From an uncultured Aquimarina sp. (GTDB lineage Bacteria > Bacteroidota > Bacteroidia > Flavobacteriales > Flavobacteriaceae), in NCBI GenBank assembly GCA_947496705.1, contig CANMDW010000001.1, forward strand, positions 806,001 to 870,000: a DNA stretch of 64,000 nucleotides, read 5' to 3'. The first letter of the stretch is position 1, and each line of letters opens with the position of its first letter. The translations under genes and the position numbers were made by a program. Below, piece after piece: positions 25,744 to 36,108 of the stretch. Under the pieces are notes generated by a model. The model was given only the letters and a program-made list of their open reading frames with translations, was not told the origin of the DNA and did no database searches.

Positions 25744-27513
25744 TCAACTATTATTGTTCTTTTCTAATTTTATTAGCCCGCAAACGGGAACTTTTATTTG
25801 TACCACACCAATCAGGATCATTACCTTGTATTCTTTAATTTTTTGTCCCATACAATCATAGATTGTGCAATGATATGCTCCAAAATTGTTATTGCTGTTT
25901 AATACTACATTGGGAGTGGTTTGTCCATTAATGATATCGATTCGGTTTGTTTTTCCATTAAAATCTATCACATAGTTATCAAACAATCCAATGATCGTTA
26001 GTTTTTTTGAATGAGATTTAAGTATGGGATAATTTGCTAAAGGTTTTTGGGGTTCAAAAGTTCCGTTTAAAAGAGTATCGGCATGTGCCTTCCAATAGTG
26101 GGTATAAAAACGAATCATAGACAATTCTTCTTTTGTTGCTTTTTGGAGCAAAACAGAAAGTTGAGGAACACCAAATAAGGTATTAATCACTTGCAAAGCT
26201 TTAATTTCTATGGGCTCATTATGGTGATACGTAAACATATCACTATGCACCGCAGTTTTGTTACATAACATTTTGATATCTGTAATGCGAACCCGATTCA
26301 TAACAGCATCTCCGGGGCAGTCGAATGCTCTGAACATATTACCATACTTACGCATAGCAGGACCGGTATATTTTTGCCTGAATTCTATGACTACTTCTGG
26401 GTTAATAGCATGTAATGATTTTATAATATCGGTCATTAAACGATCTACGGCTAAGTTTATTGATGAAAAGTCCCTTCCGTTTTCTTTAGTTAATACAGTA
26501 TTGGGATATACTTTAAATTCATCTATAAAATCAAGTTTAAAACCATCAATCTTCCAATCTTGTAGTGCGCTGGTGTATAGATCTATAAGATGTTCCCTTA
26601 CTTCGGGGTATCTCGGATCGAATACAGGAGCCCAACGATGTTCTTCGGTAAGGAATTTACCTTTAAATTTTTGATAGGCATTGGATTTTTTTCCACAAAA
26701 CGGTACAGAGTACCATAATGCCAGTTTCATTCCTGTGTTATGAATGGTTTTTACAAAATCTTTCATTTCGGGAATTCTTTCGGGTTGCCAATCCCCGGTA
26801 AAGTCATATCCTCTGTTTTCGTCGATAGTTTGCCAGCCATCATCCAGAATAATTAATTCATATCCCAATTCTGAAGCTATTTCGCACTCCCTTATGAGCT
26901 CTTGAATGTCTAATTTTTGATGAAACTGATACCAGGTAGAGTATACAGGAACTTTTGCAAGATCAGGAGTTTTAATAGGTTTTAGATGTTCAAAACTGCT
27001 CCACCAATGTCCTACATTAGTTATAGATTTAGAAAAATGTTGATTTTTTTTGTCAATGCGCAATTGCGCTTCATACTCTTTTATTTTGTGATGCCTTTCG
27101 GTAAAAAAAGAAATATGACAATACATACAGTTGTCTTCTTCTCTATACAAAGTATTCAGTTTTGTAGTGTGTATCACATCAGAACATGCAAAAGTAAGTG
27201 TGTTGGTATCGTCGTGGCCAAAAAGAGAAATTATTGGAGAGTCAACCGAAATTCTAGACTCCATATGATCCAGCTCCCAATCATCCATAATTCTTTTTGC
27301 AAAATCTGTGGTGGGTTTCCAGACACCTTTTACATTGATAGCGGGTATTTTCCATCGTATGGTAATTGGATGAGGATCAAAATCTGAATCTGCAGAAAAA
27401 TTAATAGTATAAACTGAAATACTGTCGCTTTCATAGGTTAAAGTAACAGCTACTTCAAAAGCTTTAGTTTCTCCTATTACCTCAATATTATGAGTAGTAA
27501 TTACATTCTTCAT
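25744..27513 (-). CDS. alpha-galactosidase, GH36/GH-D type
   Basis: A 589-residue glycoside hydrolase. An N-terminal beta domain is followed by a TIM barrel with STWYQFHQKLDIQ, ELIILDDGWQTIDENRGYDF, MKLALWYSVPF and the nucleophile strand WKIDGFKLDFIDEF (Asp of KLDF). FRAFDCPGDAV fits the acid/base region. It releases galactose from alpha-galactosides such as melibiose-type sugars. No signal peptide is seen, so hydrolysis probably occurs in the cytoplasm after import, or cell-associated by another route. It precedes the symporter by 2 bp. Confidence 0.85.
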   Translation of the reverse strand: MKNVITTHNIEVIGETKAFEVAVTLTYESDSISVYTINFSADSDFDPHPITIRWKIPAINVKGVWKPTTDFAKRIMDDWELDHMESRISVDSPIISLFGHDDTNTLTFACSDVIHTTKLNTLYREEDNCMYCHISFFTERHHKIKEYEAQLRIDKKNQHFSKSITNVGHWWSSFEHLKPIKTPDLAKVPVYSTWYQFHQKLDIQELIRECEIASELGYELIILDDGWQTIDENRGYDFTGDWQPERIPEMKDFVKTIHNTGMKLALWYSVPFCGKKSNAYQKFKGKFLTEEHRWAPVFDPRYPEVREHLIDLYTSALQDWKIDGFKLDFIDEFKVYPNTVLTKENGRDFSSINLAVDRLMTDIIKSLHAINPEVVIEFRQKYTGPAMRKYGNMFRAFDCPGDAVMNRVRITDIKMLCNKTAVHSDMFTYHHNEPIEIKALQVINTLFGVPQLSVLLQKATKEELSMIRFYTHYWKAHADTLLNGTFEPQKPLANYPILKSHSKKLTIIGLFDNYVIDFNGKTNRIDIINGQTTPNVVLNSNNNFGAYHCTIYDCMGQKIKEYKVMILIGVVQIKVPVCGLIKLEKNNNS

Positions 27514-27611
27514 TTAGCAAATTTTATACATTCTATTTTAGCAGGTTTATCGCTTTGCTAAAACACTATTCTCTTTATGAAACTCATCTTGAGTATTACT
27601 TTTGTCTGCAA

Positions 27612-27630
27612 AAGCCAAATTTTTTGGCTT
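27612..27630 (-). terminator. hairpin after the FG-GAP lipoprotein gene
   Basis: AAGCCAA facing TTGGCTT with a short AT loop, 8 bp past the minus-strand stop at 27638, followed by TTTTGC on that strand. It probably ends, or partly ends, the SusCD-lipoprotein transcript. Confidence 0.55.
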
Positions 27631-27637
27631 AAAACTA

Positions 27638-30600
27638 CTACTCGAGATCAGTTCTATTTTTTATTTTAAATATTCTAATACTATCATTGTTTTGCGTAGC
27701 AATGATGAGCTGGTCTCTATTCTTATTTAGAGCAGATATAATATGATTGGATTGCTTGGGGATCAAAAACCCACTTTTTTGGTTTTTGACCAGGATAAAA
27801 CCATTTTTGGATCCTTGTAAATAGACGCCAATCATTGCATCGTGTCTTCCATAATTAGCCTCGGCAGAATAATCATTACCTACAATCAAAATATCTTTAA
27901 AACCATCATGATTGAAATCATCAACCAGAAAATCATTGATAGGTGATAACTGACAAATATTGGGTAAATAGTGAACGATAAATGTATTGTTGCCAATGTT
28001 TTCGGCATATATAGATTCGAAAATATCGGCGCGAAGCGTTTGTTGCTCCAGATGGGTGATGTTTAATAATTCCTGGAAAGAAGCTTTAGCAAATTTATCA
28101 TAAGTACCGTATTTCTTTTTTAGGATCACGAGCTGCTTCATAATATCATCCCTTGTATGAATTGGTTTTAATGAAATCCCTGAAGGGGTTTCAAAATATT
28201 GGGCCAGGATGGGGTCAACACTCCCGTTACTATCAAAATCATCTTTGTATACATAAACAGGTTGATCAAAAACAGGTTTAATAAATCCATTAATCCCTTG
28301 ATTTCCGGCAATAATATCCTGATCTCCGTCATTGTCGAAATCGGCTGCGGTAACGCTTTTCCACCAACCCGACATTTTAATGGTTTTTCCTTTGGTGTTT
28401 TGCCATTTTATTGAAATTTCATCAACCTTATTCTTTTGAATGTCATAAATCGTTATTGGCATCCATTCCCCGGCAACGATAAGCTCTTTTGTTTGAGAAT
28501 TATTAATATCGGCCCAAACGGCATCGGTTACAATGCCCTGATGCGAAAAAGAAATGTTTTTGTTAATTGATAGTTTTCCATGATCATTATTTAAGAGATA
28601 GCTAGGTGTAGATTCTGGATATTTTCCAGGAAGTACACCCCCTCCTATAAAAATGTCGGGATATCTGTCGTTATCTATGTCATTTGCCACAGCACATGAA
28701 GTATTGATATTGATTTGAGGAAGAAATTCGTTTGTTGCAATGGTATAGTTTCCATTTCCATCATTACTATATATGCGATCCTGAAGCAAATCAGTATTGT
28801 TTCCTGCATCTGTACCTCCGCTACCAATGTAGATATCTTTATCCCCATCATTATCGATATCTACAAATAAAGTAGCGGTATCTTCATATTTTGATTCAAA
28901 TTCTTGAGTGAGAGTATATATTCCTGCTTTGTTTTCGACAAAAAGCTGCCCTGGTATACCTTTGCTACCGCCAATAAAAATTTCATCACCGATCTGATTG
29001 TTTATATCTGTTGCAATTATGCAAGGACCACTGGCATTAAATTGATGAGGTAATAAGGATTGGTATACATAATCATTTAGAAGATTTTCCTTGTGTTTAT
29101 ACCTAAGAATCCAATGTTCTTCTTTGAATATTTTTTCTGGCTCTTTGGTAAGATTTTCTTTTTTAGATGGTTTATGGGCTATGGTAAGAACCTGATTAAC
29201 TTTAATATCTTTTTTTAATGTGATGGCACCATCTGGCCAGATAACTTTTACAGAGTCAATATGGGAAGTAGTAACACCAAAATGAAGAATGGGTTCTACA
29301 GAGGACAGATATCCTTTTATCACGGATTGATACTGAATTTGATTTTTTCCATTTTCCCAGATGATTACTTTGGCCCCTATTGCTTTTTTGTTTTTGGAAG
29401 TTCCTTCTAGTTGTATTCTCAGATAGTTTTTGTTTTTTTCTGAAGTATGATTTTCCAGAATAAACGCAGGACTATTAATGTTGTTAACAATCAAATCTAA
29501 ATCTCCATCACGATCAAGATCGGCATAAGCGGCACCGTTTGAAAAAGAATTTTGCGCTTTTATCCATGCCGAAGAAACATCCCAAAATGCTATTTCACCT
29601 TTGTTCTGATACATCACATTAGGAAGGTGTATCCCGGGGAGTTGATCAACAAAACCTTTGAGTTTTTCTTTTCGGGATTCGGGGGTGCCAAAAGTATTGT
29701 TCTGCCCGGAGTAATTGATAAAATCCAGATCGGTAATATCTTTTACATAGCCATTGGTGATGTAGAGGTCTTTTTTTCCATCATTGTCATAATCAGCAAT
29801 AAGCGGAGCCCAGCTCCAATCGGTACTTGCAATACCAGAGGCGTATCCTGTTTCTGAAGCAGGCAAAATTTTACCCGCTACAAAGCCATTATGAATTTGT
29901 AATGTATTATGCACATATTGCGGAGTATAGTTATTTTGCTGCGAAAGCAGGAATTTATCATAATTATTAAATCCCAGCATCTTCTTTTGTCGTTCATAAT
30001 CGTTGGGAAGCATATCGACCACTATGATATCCGGTAGCTCATCATTATTAATATCCCCCATATCTACCCCCATAGCATTATAGGTTTGTTTGGATACCAT
30101 CTGATTGTTTATTTCATCAAATCCCCGATGGGTTCCATCGATATCGTTCCCCTTATTTATATAAATCAGATCGTTTGTGATAAAATCATTACTTACATAG
30201 ATATCCGGCAGATTGTCATTATTAAGGTCATTTATAGCAACGCCTAGCCCAAACCCTTTATGGGTAATTCCTAAGCTATCAGATACATTGGTGAAGTATA
30301 TTTGGTTCGTCTCTTTTTCCATTTTGTTTTCCAGTAAATGATCGGCCAAATGATTAGGAAAATACTTTTTTGGCAAAGGCATATTTCTGTCTCTTTTTGT
30401 GTTTCCGTTGTGCACAATGTATGCATCAAGATCCCCATCCAGATCATAGTCAAAAAATACCGTTTGTTGGCTATAATTGCCATCATCCAGTCCATAAAGC
30501 GAAGCTTTTTCAGTAAAAGATGGAATGCCGTCTTCATTGATTCCATTATTTATAAATAGCAGATTTTTGCAATCATTCTGGCAGTGAGCCCCCCCAACAT

Positions 30601-31024
30601 TAAGATAGATATCATCAAACCCGTCGGCATTTATATCTATAATACTCACACCGGTAATCCAGGTGTTGGTGTTAAAATTAGATGCTATCGAAACATCCTT
30701 GAATTTCATATCACCTTGATTAAGGTAAATTTTACTTGATACCTGGTTTCCCGTGAAAACGATATCAGGCAATCCATCGATATTAAAATCCCCTATTCCT
30801 ACACCGCCTCCGTTATAGCAGTATTGAAAATCAATTACATTAATCTGGTTGTTTTCTGTAATGGTATTTTCAAAATGTATCCCCGAAGTTGATTTAGGAG
30901 CAAAAGAAAATAGGTAATCTTTTTTGTTTTCTGTATTACAGCTGGACAATAGTACGACTAGTATGATATGAAGATGTGATTTTTTCAAAAAAAACGAGGT
31001 TAAGCGATTTTTAGTGCCAAGCAA
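27638..31024 (-). CDS. FG-GAP/VCBS and ASPIC-domain lipoprotein
   Basis: A large (about 1,128-residue) surface or periplasmic lipoprotein (lipobox LLSSC near the N-terminus). Many Ca-binding FG-GAP/VCBS repeats are visible as D-x-D-x-D-G-x-x-D strings, e.g. DYDLDGDLDAYI, DLDRDGDLDLIV and DFDNDGDQDIIA. An ASPIC/UnbV domain lies near the middle (IDSVKVIWPDGAITLKKDI). Such proteins often accompany SusCD pairs and may bind glycans. The start is uncertain: the TTG at 31024 lies inside a stable hairpin; TTG at 30988, giving a 17-residue leader to the Cys, is an attractive alternative. Confidence 0.8.
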   Translation of the reverse strand: MLGTKNRLTSFFLKKSHLHIILVVLLSSCNTENKKDYLFSFAPKSTSGIHFENTITENNQINVIDFQYCYNGGGVGIGDFNIDGLPDIVFTGNQVSSKIYLNQGDMKFKDVSIASNFNTNTWITGVSIIDINADGFDDIYLNVGGAHCQNDCKNLLFINNGINEDGIPSFTEKASLYGLDDGNYSQQTVFFDYDLDGDLDAYIVHNGNTKRDRNMPLPKKYFPNHLADHLLENKMEKETNQIYFTNVSDSLGITHKGFGLGVAINDLNNDNLPDIYVSNDFITNDLIYINKGNDIDGTHRGFDEINNQMVSKQTYNAMGVDMGDINNDELPDIIVVDMLPNDYERQKKMLGFNNYDKFLLSQQNNYTPQYVHNTLQIHNGFVAGKILPASETGYASGIASTDWSWAPLIADYDNDGKKDLYITNGYVKDITDLDFINYSGQNNTFGTPESRKEKLKGFVDQLPGIHLPNVMYQNKGEIAFWDVSSAWIKAQNSFSNGAAYADLDRDGDLDLIVNNINSPAFILENHTSEKNKNYLRIQLEGTSKNKKAIGAKVIIWENGKNQIQYQSVIKGYLSSVEPILHFGVTTSHIDSVKVIWPDGAITLKKDIKVNQVLTIAHKPSKKENLTKEPEKIFKEEHWILRYKHKENLLNDYVYQSLLPHQFNASGPCIIATDINNQIGDEIFIGGSKGIPGQLFVENKAGIYTLTQEFESKYEDTATLFVDIDNDGDKDIYIGSGGTDAGNNTDLLQDRIYSNDGNGNYTIATNEFLPQININTSCAVANDIDNDRYPDIFIGGGVLPGKYPESTPSYLLNNDHGKLSINKNISFSHQGIVTDAVWADINNSQTKELIVAGEWMPITIYDIQKNKVDEISIKWQNTKGKTIKMSGWWKSVTAADFDNDGDQDIIAGNQGINGFIKPVFDQPVYVYKDDFDSNGSVDPILAQYFETPSGISLKPIHTRDDIMKQLVILKKKYGTYDKFAKASFQELLNITHLEQQTLRADIFESIYAENIGNNTFIVHYLPNICQLSPINDFLVDDFNHDGFKDILIVGNDYSAEANYGRHDAMIGVYLQGSKNGFILVKNQKSGFLIPKQSNHIISALNKNRDQLIIATQNNDSIRIFKIKNRTDLE

Positions 31025-31052
31025 AAACTCAGGGGAGTTTGCTTGGCACTAA
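31011..31052 (-). promoter_or_regulatory. 15-bp-stem hairpin between susD and lipoprotein gene
   Basis: Perfect arms TTAGTGCCAAGCAAA (31011-31025) and TTTGCTTGGCACTAA (31038-31052) with a 12-nt loop. On the minus-strand transcript it falls between susD and the FG-GAP gene and is not followed by a U-run, so it looks like a transcript-stabilising or processing hairpin that sets lower expression of the downstream gene, rather than a plain terminator. Confidence 0.6.
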
Positions 31053-31098
31053 AACAATATATAATTACAAACAATCAAACAGTTCTGTATGCTATTTT

Positions 31099-32703
31099 CT
31101 AGTATCCATCATTTTGATCCAGATTGTCGTTGGCTTGTAGTTCTGGAACAGGAATCCATAATAGCTCATCTTGTCCAACCGTAAATACTGCAGTTGGCCC
31201 GGCAAGCGATTTGGGATGACGACCCCCGGCAATAGTAGAACCTGGACCCAAAACGTCATCGGCGAGCTCCCAGCGAACCAGATCAAAAAAGCGATGTCCT
31301 TCACCTGTTAATTCCATGATACGTTCATCGATGATAGCTTGTTCTACCGCAGCTTTGTCTAGAGTAAGTGGTAAAGGAGCGATCATAGCTCTTGTTCTAA
31401 CTTGGTTGATATAAGGAATAGCTTCGGCGGTTGCCATATTTTCATTAAGTGCCTCTGCTAACATTAATAAGACATCTGCATATCGTATGATCCTCCAGTT
31501 ATTCCCAACAGTATTACCCAATACAGGGATTTGATCTCTAACACCCTGATCAAAACCGGCATATTTTTTTGTAAATAAAGCAGGAACTCCCACAGACCCA
31601 TCTGGAAGCTCGATAGTATTAGCTAATTCAATATCTTTTTCGAAATCTTCTTTAAATGGAATTCCTCCATATCCTGCAGCTCCGGGATAATCAAATGCTA
31701 TTGTGGCATTTCGTCTCACGGTATCTCCATTATCTTCAAATACCTGTAATATATGTGGATTTATAAAATGACCATTATCAGGGCTTAATTCTGGCGGAGC
31801 ATAATCAATAAAATAATTACCCTGTGTGCCTGTTCCGGGAATATCTGCGCCCCAAATAAAGTTAGCTTGTCCTAAGAACTGAAGCTCAAAAACTGACTCA
31901 GCATTGTTTTCATTTGTGGTTGTGAAATTTTCTTCATATTGACTGGCGGGTAGTAATTGATAGCCAAAGTTTGTCGTTACTGCAGTTAGATCTGTCACAG
32001 CTTTTGGATAATCTTTTATATATAAATATGTTTTACCGCGTAATGCTAATGCAGAGCCTTTGGTTGGCCTCCCTTTTTCCTCTGTAGACCATGAATCAGG
32101 TAGCATTTCTGAAGCTTTGGTAAGGTCACTAATAATAGCAGCATTGATTGCCGTTGGATTAGATTGAGCTGGGAAAAAATCTTCGTTGTTTTGTGGGTCG
32201 GGAGTTTTTAAGACTAAGGGTACATTGCCCCATAGATTAACAAGATACCAGTTTGCAAATGCTCTCATGAAATAGGCTTGCCCCAAAATCTCATTATTAG
32301 CTTCAGGATTTGACCCACTAATATTGCTTATTTTTTCTATGATTGTATTAGCTCTGTATACAGTTTGGTATAATTGCGGAAACATATCTGATGACCATCT
32401 TGCGATTCCAGGTTGTCCTTGCAAGGTAGACATGGTTGTGTTTTGTCCAAATGGAACAATATTAAACGCATCAGAACGTAATAGGGGCCCTGTGTGCACG
32501 ACTCTTCCCCAAAAAAATACAGCCGTAATAGGATGGTACATCCCGTTTACTGCAAGCTTGAAATCCTCGGAAGTCTGAAAAAAATCAGCTTCTCCTACTG
32601 CATTTGGATTAGAAATTTCTAATTGATCTTCATTACAACCATTTACGACTAGTAGTAGTGCAGCCAGAATGGTAATGGTAAAAAAAATATTTTTCAGTTT
32701 CAT
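31099..32703 (-). CDS. SusD/RagB-family glycan-binding lipoprotein
   Basis: A 534-residue SusD homolog; the surface lid of a SusCD import complex. The lipobox ends at Cys23 (VVNGC). The SusD N-terminal helices (YRANTIIEKISNISGSNPEA, then GQAYFMRAFANWYLVNLWGN) and the C-terminal segment RIMELTGEGHRFFDLVRW are diagnostic. It lies 42 bp after susC in the same transcript. The ligand is presumably an alpha-galactoside or galactan-derived oligosaccharide, by context. Confidence 0.93.
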   Translation of the reverse strand: MKLKNIFFTITILAALLLVVNGCNEDQLEISNPNAVGEADFFQTSEDFKLAVNGMYHPITAVFFWGRVVHTGPLLRSDAFNIVPFGQNTTMSTLQGQPGIARWSSDMFPQLYQTVYRANTIIEKISNISGSNPEANNEILGQAYFMRAFANWYLVNLWGNVPLVLKTPDPQNNEDFFPAQSNPTAINAAIISDLTKASEMLPDSWSTEEKGRPTKGSALALRGKTYLYIKDYPKAVTDLTAVTTNFGYQLLPASQYEENFTTTNENNAESVFELQFLGQANFIWGADIPGTGTQGNYFIDYAPPELSPDNGHFINPHILQVFEDNGDTVRRNATIAFDYPGAAGYGGIPFKEDFEKDIELANTIELPDGSVGVPALFTKKYAGFDQGVRDQIPVLGNTVGNNWRIIRYADVLLMLAEALNENMATAEAIPYINQVRTRAMIAPLPLTLDKAAVEQAIIDERIMELTGEGHRFFDLVRWELADDVLGPGSTIAGGRHPKSLAGPTAVFTVGQDELLWIPVPELQANDNLDQNDGY

Positions 32704-32744
32704 GATATATATCTTATATTATTTTTTGACATGATTTTATTTCA

Positions 32745-35700
32745 TTAAAAGGAAAATTGTACTCCCATAATGAATGTTCTGGGCCTTGGTTGTGCCCTTA
32801 CATCCAATCCTCTACCAAAAATAGGATTGGTTACCCCTCTGAAACCAAAGAAGCCCGTATCTGCATCTGCTTGTGCCCCAGAGGTAGAACCAATTTCTGG
32901 ATCGTATCCTGAATATCCGGTAATCACAAAGACATTTTGCATATTAAAGAATACTCTTCCTTTTTTTATCCAATCAGTACTTATGACATCAGTTAAATCA
33001 TAACCAATTTCTAATGTTTTAAGTCTAAAGAATGAACCATCTTCAACAAAAAAATCTGAAGGAAATTGATTACCTGCCGGATCCAAATTAGTTACTCTTG
33101 GGATATCGGTATTGGGATTAGATGCAGTATAAGCATCTCTTACAAGTCCAAATTTGTTATCATCGGCAAAGAACACCCCAAAGAATTTAGTTACATTATA
33201 AATCTCATTACCTTGAACTCCGTTAAAGAATAGTCCGAAATCAAATTTTTTATAGGAACCTGTAAAGTTTATGCCATAAGTAAAATCAGGTGTAGGATCT
33301 CCCAGGTTTACACGATCGGTTTCATCAACTCTTCCATCTCCATTGGTATCTATACGTCTGAAATCGCCAGGCTGAAGTAGATTTCTCCTTTCAGGGTCAT
33401 TAGCCAAAAAAGGATCATTATTAATCTCTTCCTGTGAGTTATAAATACCATCGGTTTCAAATCCGAAGAAAAATCCTAGCGGTTCTCCTTCTTCATATTT
33501 ATTTACCCGGGTCTGTTCTTCATTGATAATAGGACCTAAGATTGGATTTGCAGCCGAAGTTAATTCGTTTTTTATTGTGGCAAAATTTACACCAATATCA
33601 AATTTAAAATCACTTTCGGTGTCATAATTATAACTAGCTTCAAGTTCGAAACCTTTGTTATTAATTGAAGCCGCATTTTGAATTACTGCATTAGCAGAAC
33701 CTGTTGTAGAAGGTATAGCTAAAGCCAAAAGTACGTCTTCGTTATCTCTGTTAAAGTAATCTAAGCTTACTTTTATTGATCTATCTAGTAAGGTTATGTC
33801 TGCCCCAAAATTTGTGGTTGTAGACGTTTCAAAAGATATATTTTCATTTACTAAAGAAGTAATAGCAAAACCCTGGTTTGGGTTATCTGCAAAAGCAATA
33901 TTTGAAGATGGATTGAGTACCGATTGAAAAACATAATCACCAATGTTTTGAGATCCTAACTCACCATATCCACCTCTTAGTTTTAAAGTATTGATCAAGC
34001 CATCTTGAGGCCAAAAACTCTCTTCACTAACGATCCATCCCAAAGAAAATGATGGAAATACTCCCACATTGAGGTCATCTTTTGATGAAAATCTAGAAGT
34101 AGCATCTCTACGAATAATACCAGTAAATAAGTATCTGTCATTAAACTTGTAATTTAGTCTTGCATAGTAAGAAAATAAACGAGATAAGAGTCTACTTCCT
34201 CCTGTATTTTCTACTAATGTTGTAAAATTTCCAACATTTCTAATATCATTACTAGGTAATCCTTGAGCGTATACAGCCAATGTATTATTATCAACTTCCT
34301 GACGAGCTCCACCTACAAGCACATCAACACCGTGTTTACCAAAAGTTCTTTTGTAATTAAGGGTGGGTTCTACATTGGTTGATAGAATTTCTGCTCGCAC
34401 TTCGGTTAAATCATTTGCTTCATTTAGATTAACTGTAGCATCAGTGTTGCTTTGAAAAAAGGTAGGAAGAAACGTATTTCGATAGATATTTTTATAATCG
34501 ATTCCCAGATTTAGTTTTGCCGTTAACCCATCAATAATTTCATATGCGATATTTATATTTCCTAACAGGTTACGTTCTGTATTTTCATCATCTAATAGAT
34601 TAGCCTGAGCAAATTTATTAGTTCCACCGACACCACTATACACATCTCCGTCAACAGCTTCAAAACCACCTTCGTTATTAGGGTTGAATGCATTTAAGAT
34701 AGGTAAAGTAGGGCCTTGATTTCCAAACGCCTGGTTTTGAGTGAATGAATTTTCGGCGAAAGCAAAAGACTCCTGGATCTTAAATTTACCAATCTTAAAC
34801 CGGCTGTTTAAACGGGCATTTATTCTCTGAAAATCCTCACTAATCAACAATCCCTCCTCATAGTAATAATTAGAAGAAAAGAAATAAGAAGAATCGTCAT
34901 TACCACCCGAGATATTAAAACCATAATCCTGAATAGCTCCTGAATTGATCGTTAAATCCTGAAAATCGGTATCGATTCCGGGATCTGGAATATTACCCGC
35001 TAGACCATCATTAATCCTTCTTTGATTTAAAAATTGAATATATTCTGGCCCATTTAACAGGTCTAATTTTTTTGCCTGGGTATTTATTCCTCCTCTAATA
35101 TCTACATTAACTGTGGGCGAGGTATTTTTTTTGCCTCGATTTGTGGTTACTATTATAACCCCGTTGGCGGCTCTGGATCCATAGATGGCAGCAGAAGTGG
35201 CATCTTTTAAAACTTGCAGATCCACAATGTCTTTGGGATTCAGGAAAACGATATCATCCACAACAGTTCCATCGATTACATATAAAGGAAAGGAGTTGGT
35301 TAATGAGCTAACTCCCCGCACGAATACATTAGTTGCACTACCGGGGGCACCACCCGCACTTTCAACCTGTACACCGGCAAGTTTGCCTTGTAGCGCTGCT
35401 GTTGGGTTTGCTACTACTACCTGAGCAATATCCTTGGATTTAATCTGCGAGATTGCACCCGTAACCTCTCGTTTGGATTGTGTACCATACCCTACAACGA
35501 TTATTTCATCAAGAGCGGCAGCATCTTCTTGTAACGTTACATCTATGATCGACTGCCCGTTTACAGAGACTTCTTGTGTTACAAAACCTACATAGCTGAA
35601 TACTAATATAGCATCTTCGGCTACATTAGACAGCGTATACTTACCGTCAAAATCTGTGGTGGCCCCATTTTGAGTCCCTTTTACCAAGATGTTTACTCCA

Positions 35701-35813
35701 GGGAGTGGTCCCTGAATTTCGGTTACCATACCAGAAACTGTTTGCTGTGCATAAACAGAACTGATAAGCCCAAATAAAAACATCATAAAGCCAGTGAATG
35801 TTTTTTGATCCAT
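32745..35813 (-). CDS. SusC/RagA-family TonB-linked outer-membrane transporter
   Basis: A 1,022-residue SusC-type transporter. A signal peptide (to about residue 22) is followed by a carboxypeptidase-like domain (GPLPGVNILVKGTQNGATTD), the SusC signature DEIIVVGYGTQSKREVTGA, a plug domain (SAAIYGSRAANGVIIVTTN) and a 22-strand-type barrel ending PRTFIMGVQFSF. It imports oligosaccharides with the SusD partner. A TATATTTG promoter element lies about 100 bp upstream. Confidence 0.94.
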   Translation of the reverse strand: MDQKTFTGFMMFLFGLISSVYAQQTVSGMVTEIQGPLPGVNILVKGTQNGATTDFDGKYTLSNVAEDAILVFSYVGFVTQEVSVNGQSIIDVTLQEDAAALDEIIVVGYGTQSKREVTGAISQIKSKDIAQVVVANPTAALQGKLAGVQVESAGGAPGSATNVFVRGVSSLTNSFPLYVIDGTVVDDIVFLNPKDIVDLQVLKDATSAAIYGSRAANGVIIVTTNRGKKNTSPTVNVDIRGGINTQAKKLDLLNGPEYIQFLNQRRINDGLAGNIPDPGIDTDFQDLTINSGAIQDYGFNISGGNDDSSYFFSSNYYYEEGLLISEDFQRINARLNSRFKIGKFKIQESFAFAENSFTQNQAFGNQGPTLPILNAFNPNNEGGFEAVDGDVYSGVGGTNKFAQANLLDDENTERNLLGNINIAYEIIDGLTAKLNLGIDYKNIYRNTFLPTFFQSNTDATVNLNEANDLTEVRAEILSTNVEPTLNYKRTFGKHGVDVLVGGARQEVDNNTLAVYAQGLPSNDIRNVGNFTTLVENTGGSRLLSRLFSYYARLNYKFNDRYLFTGIIRRDATSRFSSKDDLNVGVFPSFSLGWIVSEESFWPQDGLINTLKLRGGYGELGSQNIGDYVFQSVLNPSSNIAFADNPNQGFAITSLVNENISFETSTTTNFGADITLLDRSIKVSLDYFNRDNEDVLLALAIPSTTGSANAVIQNAASINNKGFELEASYNYDTESDFKFDIGVNFATIKNELTSAANPILGPIINEEQTRVNKYEEGEPLGFFFGFETDGIYNSQEEINNDPFLANDPERRNLLQPGDFRRIDTNGDGRVDETDRVNLGDPTPDFTYGINFTGSYKKFDFGLFFNGVQGNEIYNVTKFFGVFFADDNKFGLVRDAYTASNPNTDIPRVTNLDPAGNQFPSDFFVEDGSFFRLKTLEIGYDLTDVISTDWIKKGRVFFNMQNVFVITGYSGYDPEIGSTSGAQADADTGFFGFRGVTNPIFGRGLDVRAQPRPRTFIMGVQFSF

Positions 35814-36108
35814 ATGATTTGTGTTTATTATAAAGTTTTGAATTATTCTGTGATCGTAAGCCTGAGTAAGGTGATTAAAATTTATATGCTATGATACACT
35901 ATGCTACTTTTCAAATATAAACTAATTTTTAGAAAAAATTATAACATTATCTATAAAAATAAGAATATTATATCAAAAACGTTAAATAAATATGGGATTT
36001 TTAACAGTTCTATTTGTGGTGTTAGTAGAAAAACTGTATAGGTACAGCTTTTTTTGATGAAGGGTTATTGATTATCGTTACACTGTAAATTTTTGAGAAA
36101 GAAAAAAA
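35814..36108. promoter_or_regulatory. susC promoter region
   Basis: A 295-bp gap upstream of susC. On the minus strand TATATTTG (35912-35919) matches the -7 consensus, implying a leader of about 90 nt. Farther out, CTGTA (36034-36038) and TACAG (36043-36047) form a small inverted repeat with a 4-bp spacer, a plausible GntR-type operator but too short to be certain. Confidence 0.5.
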
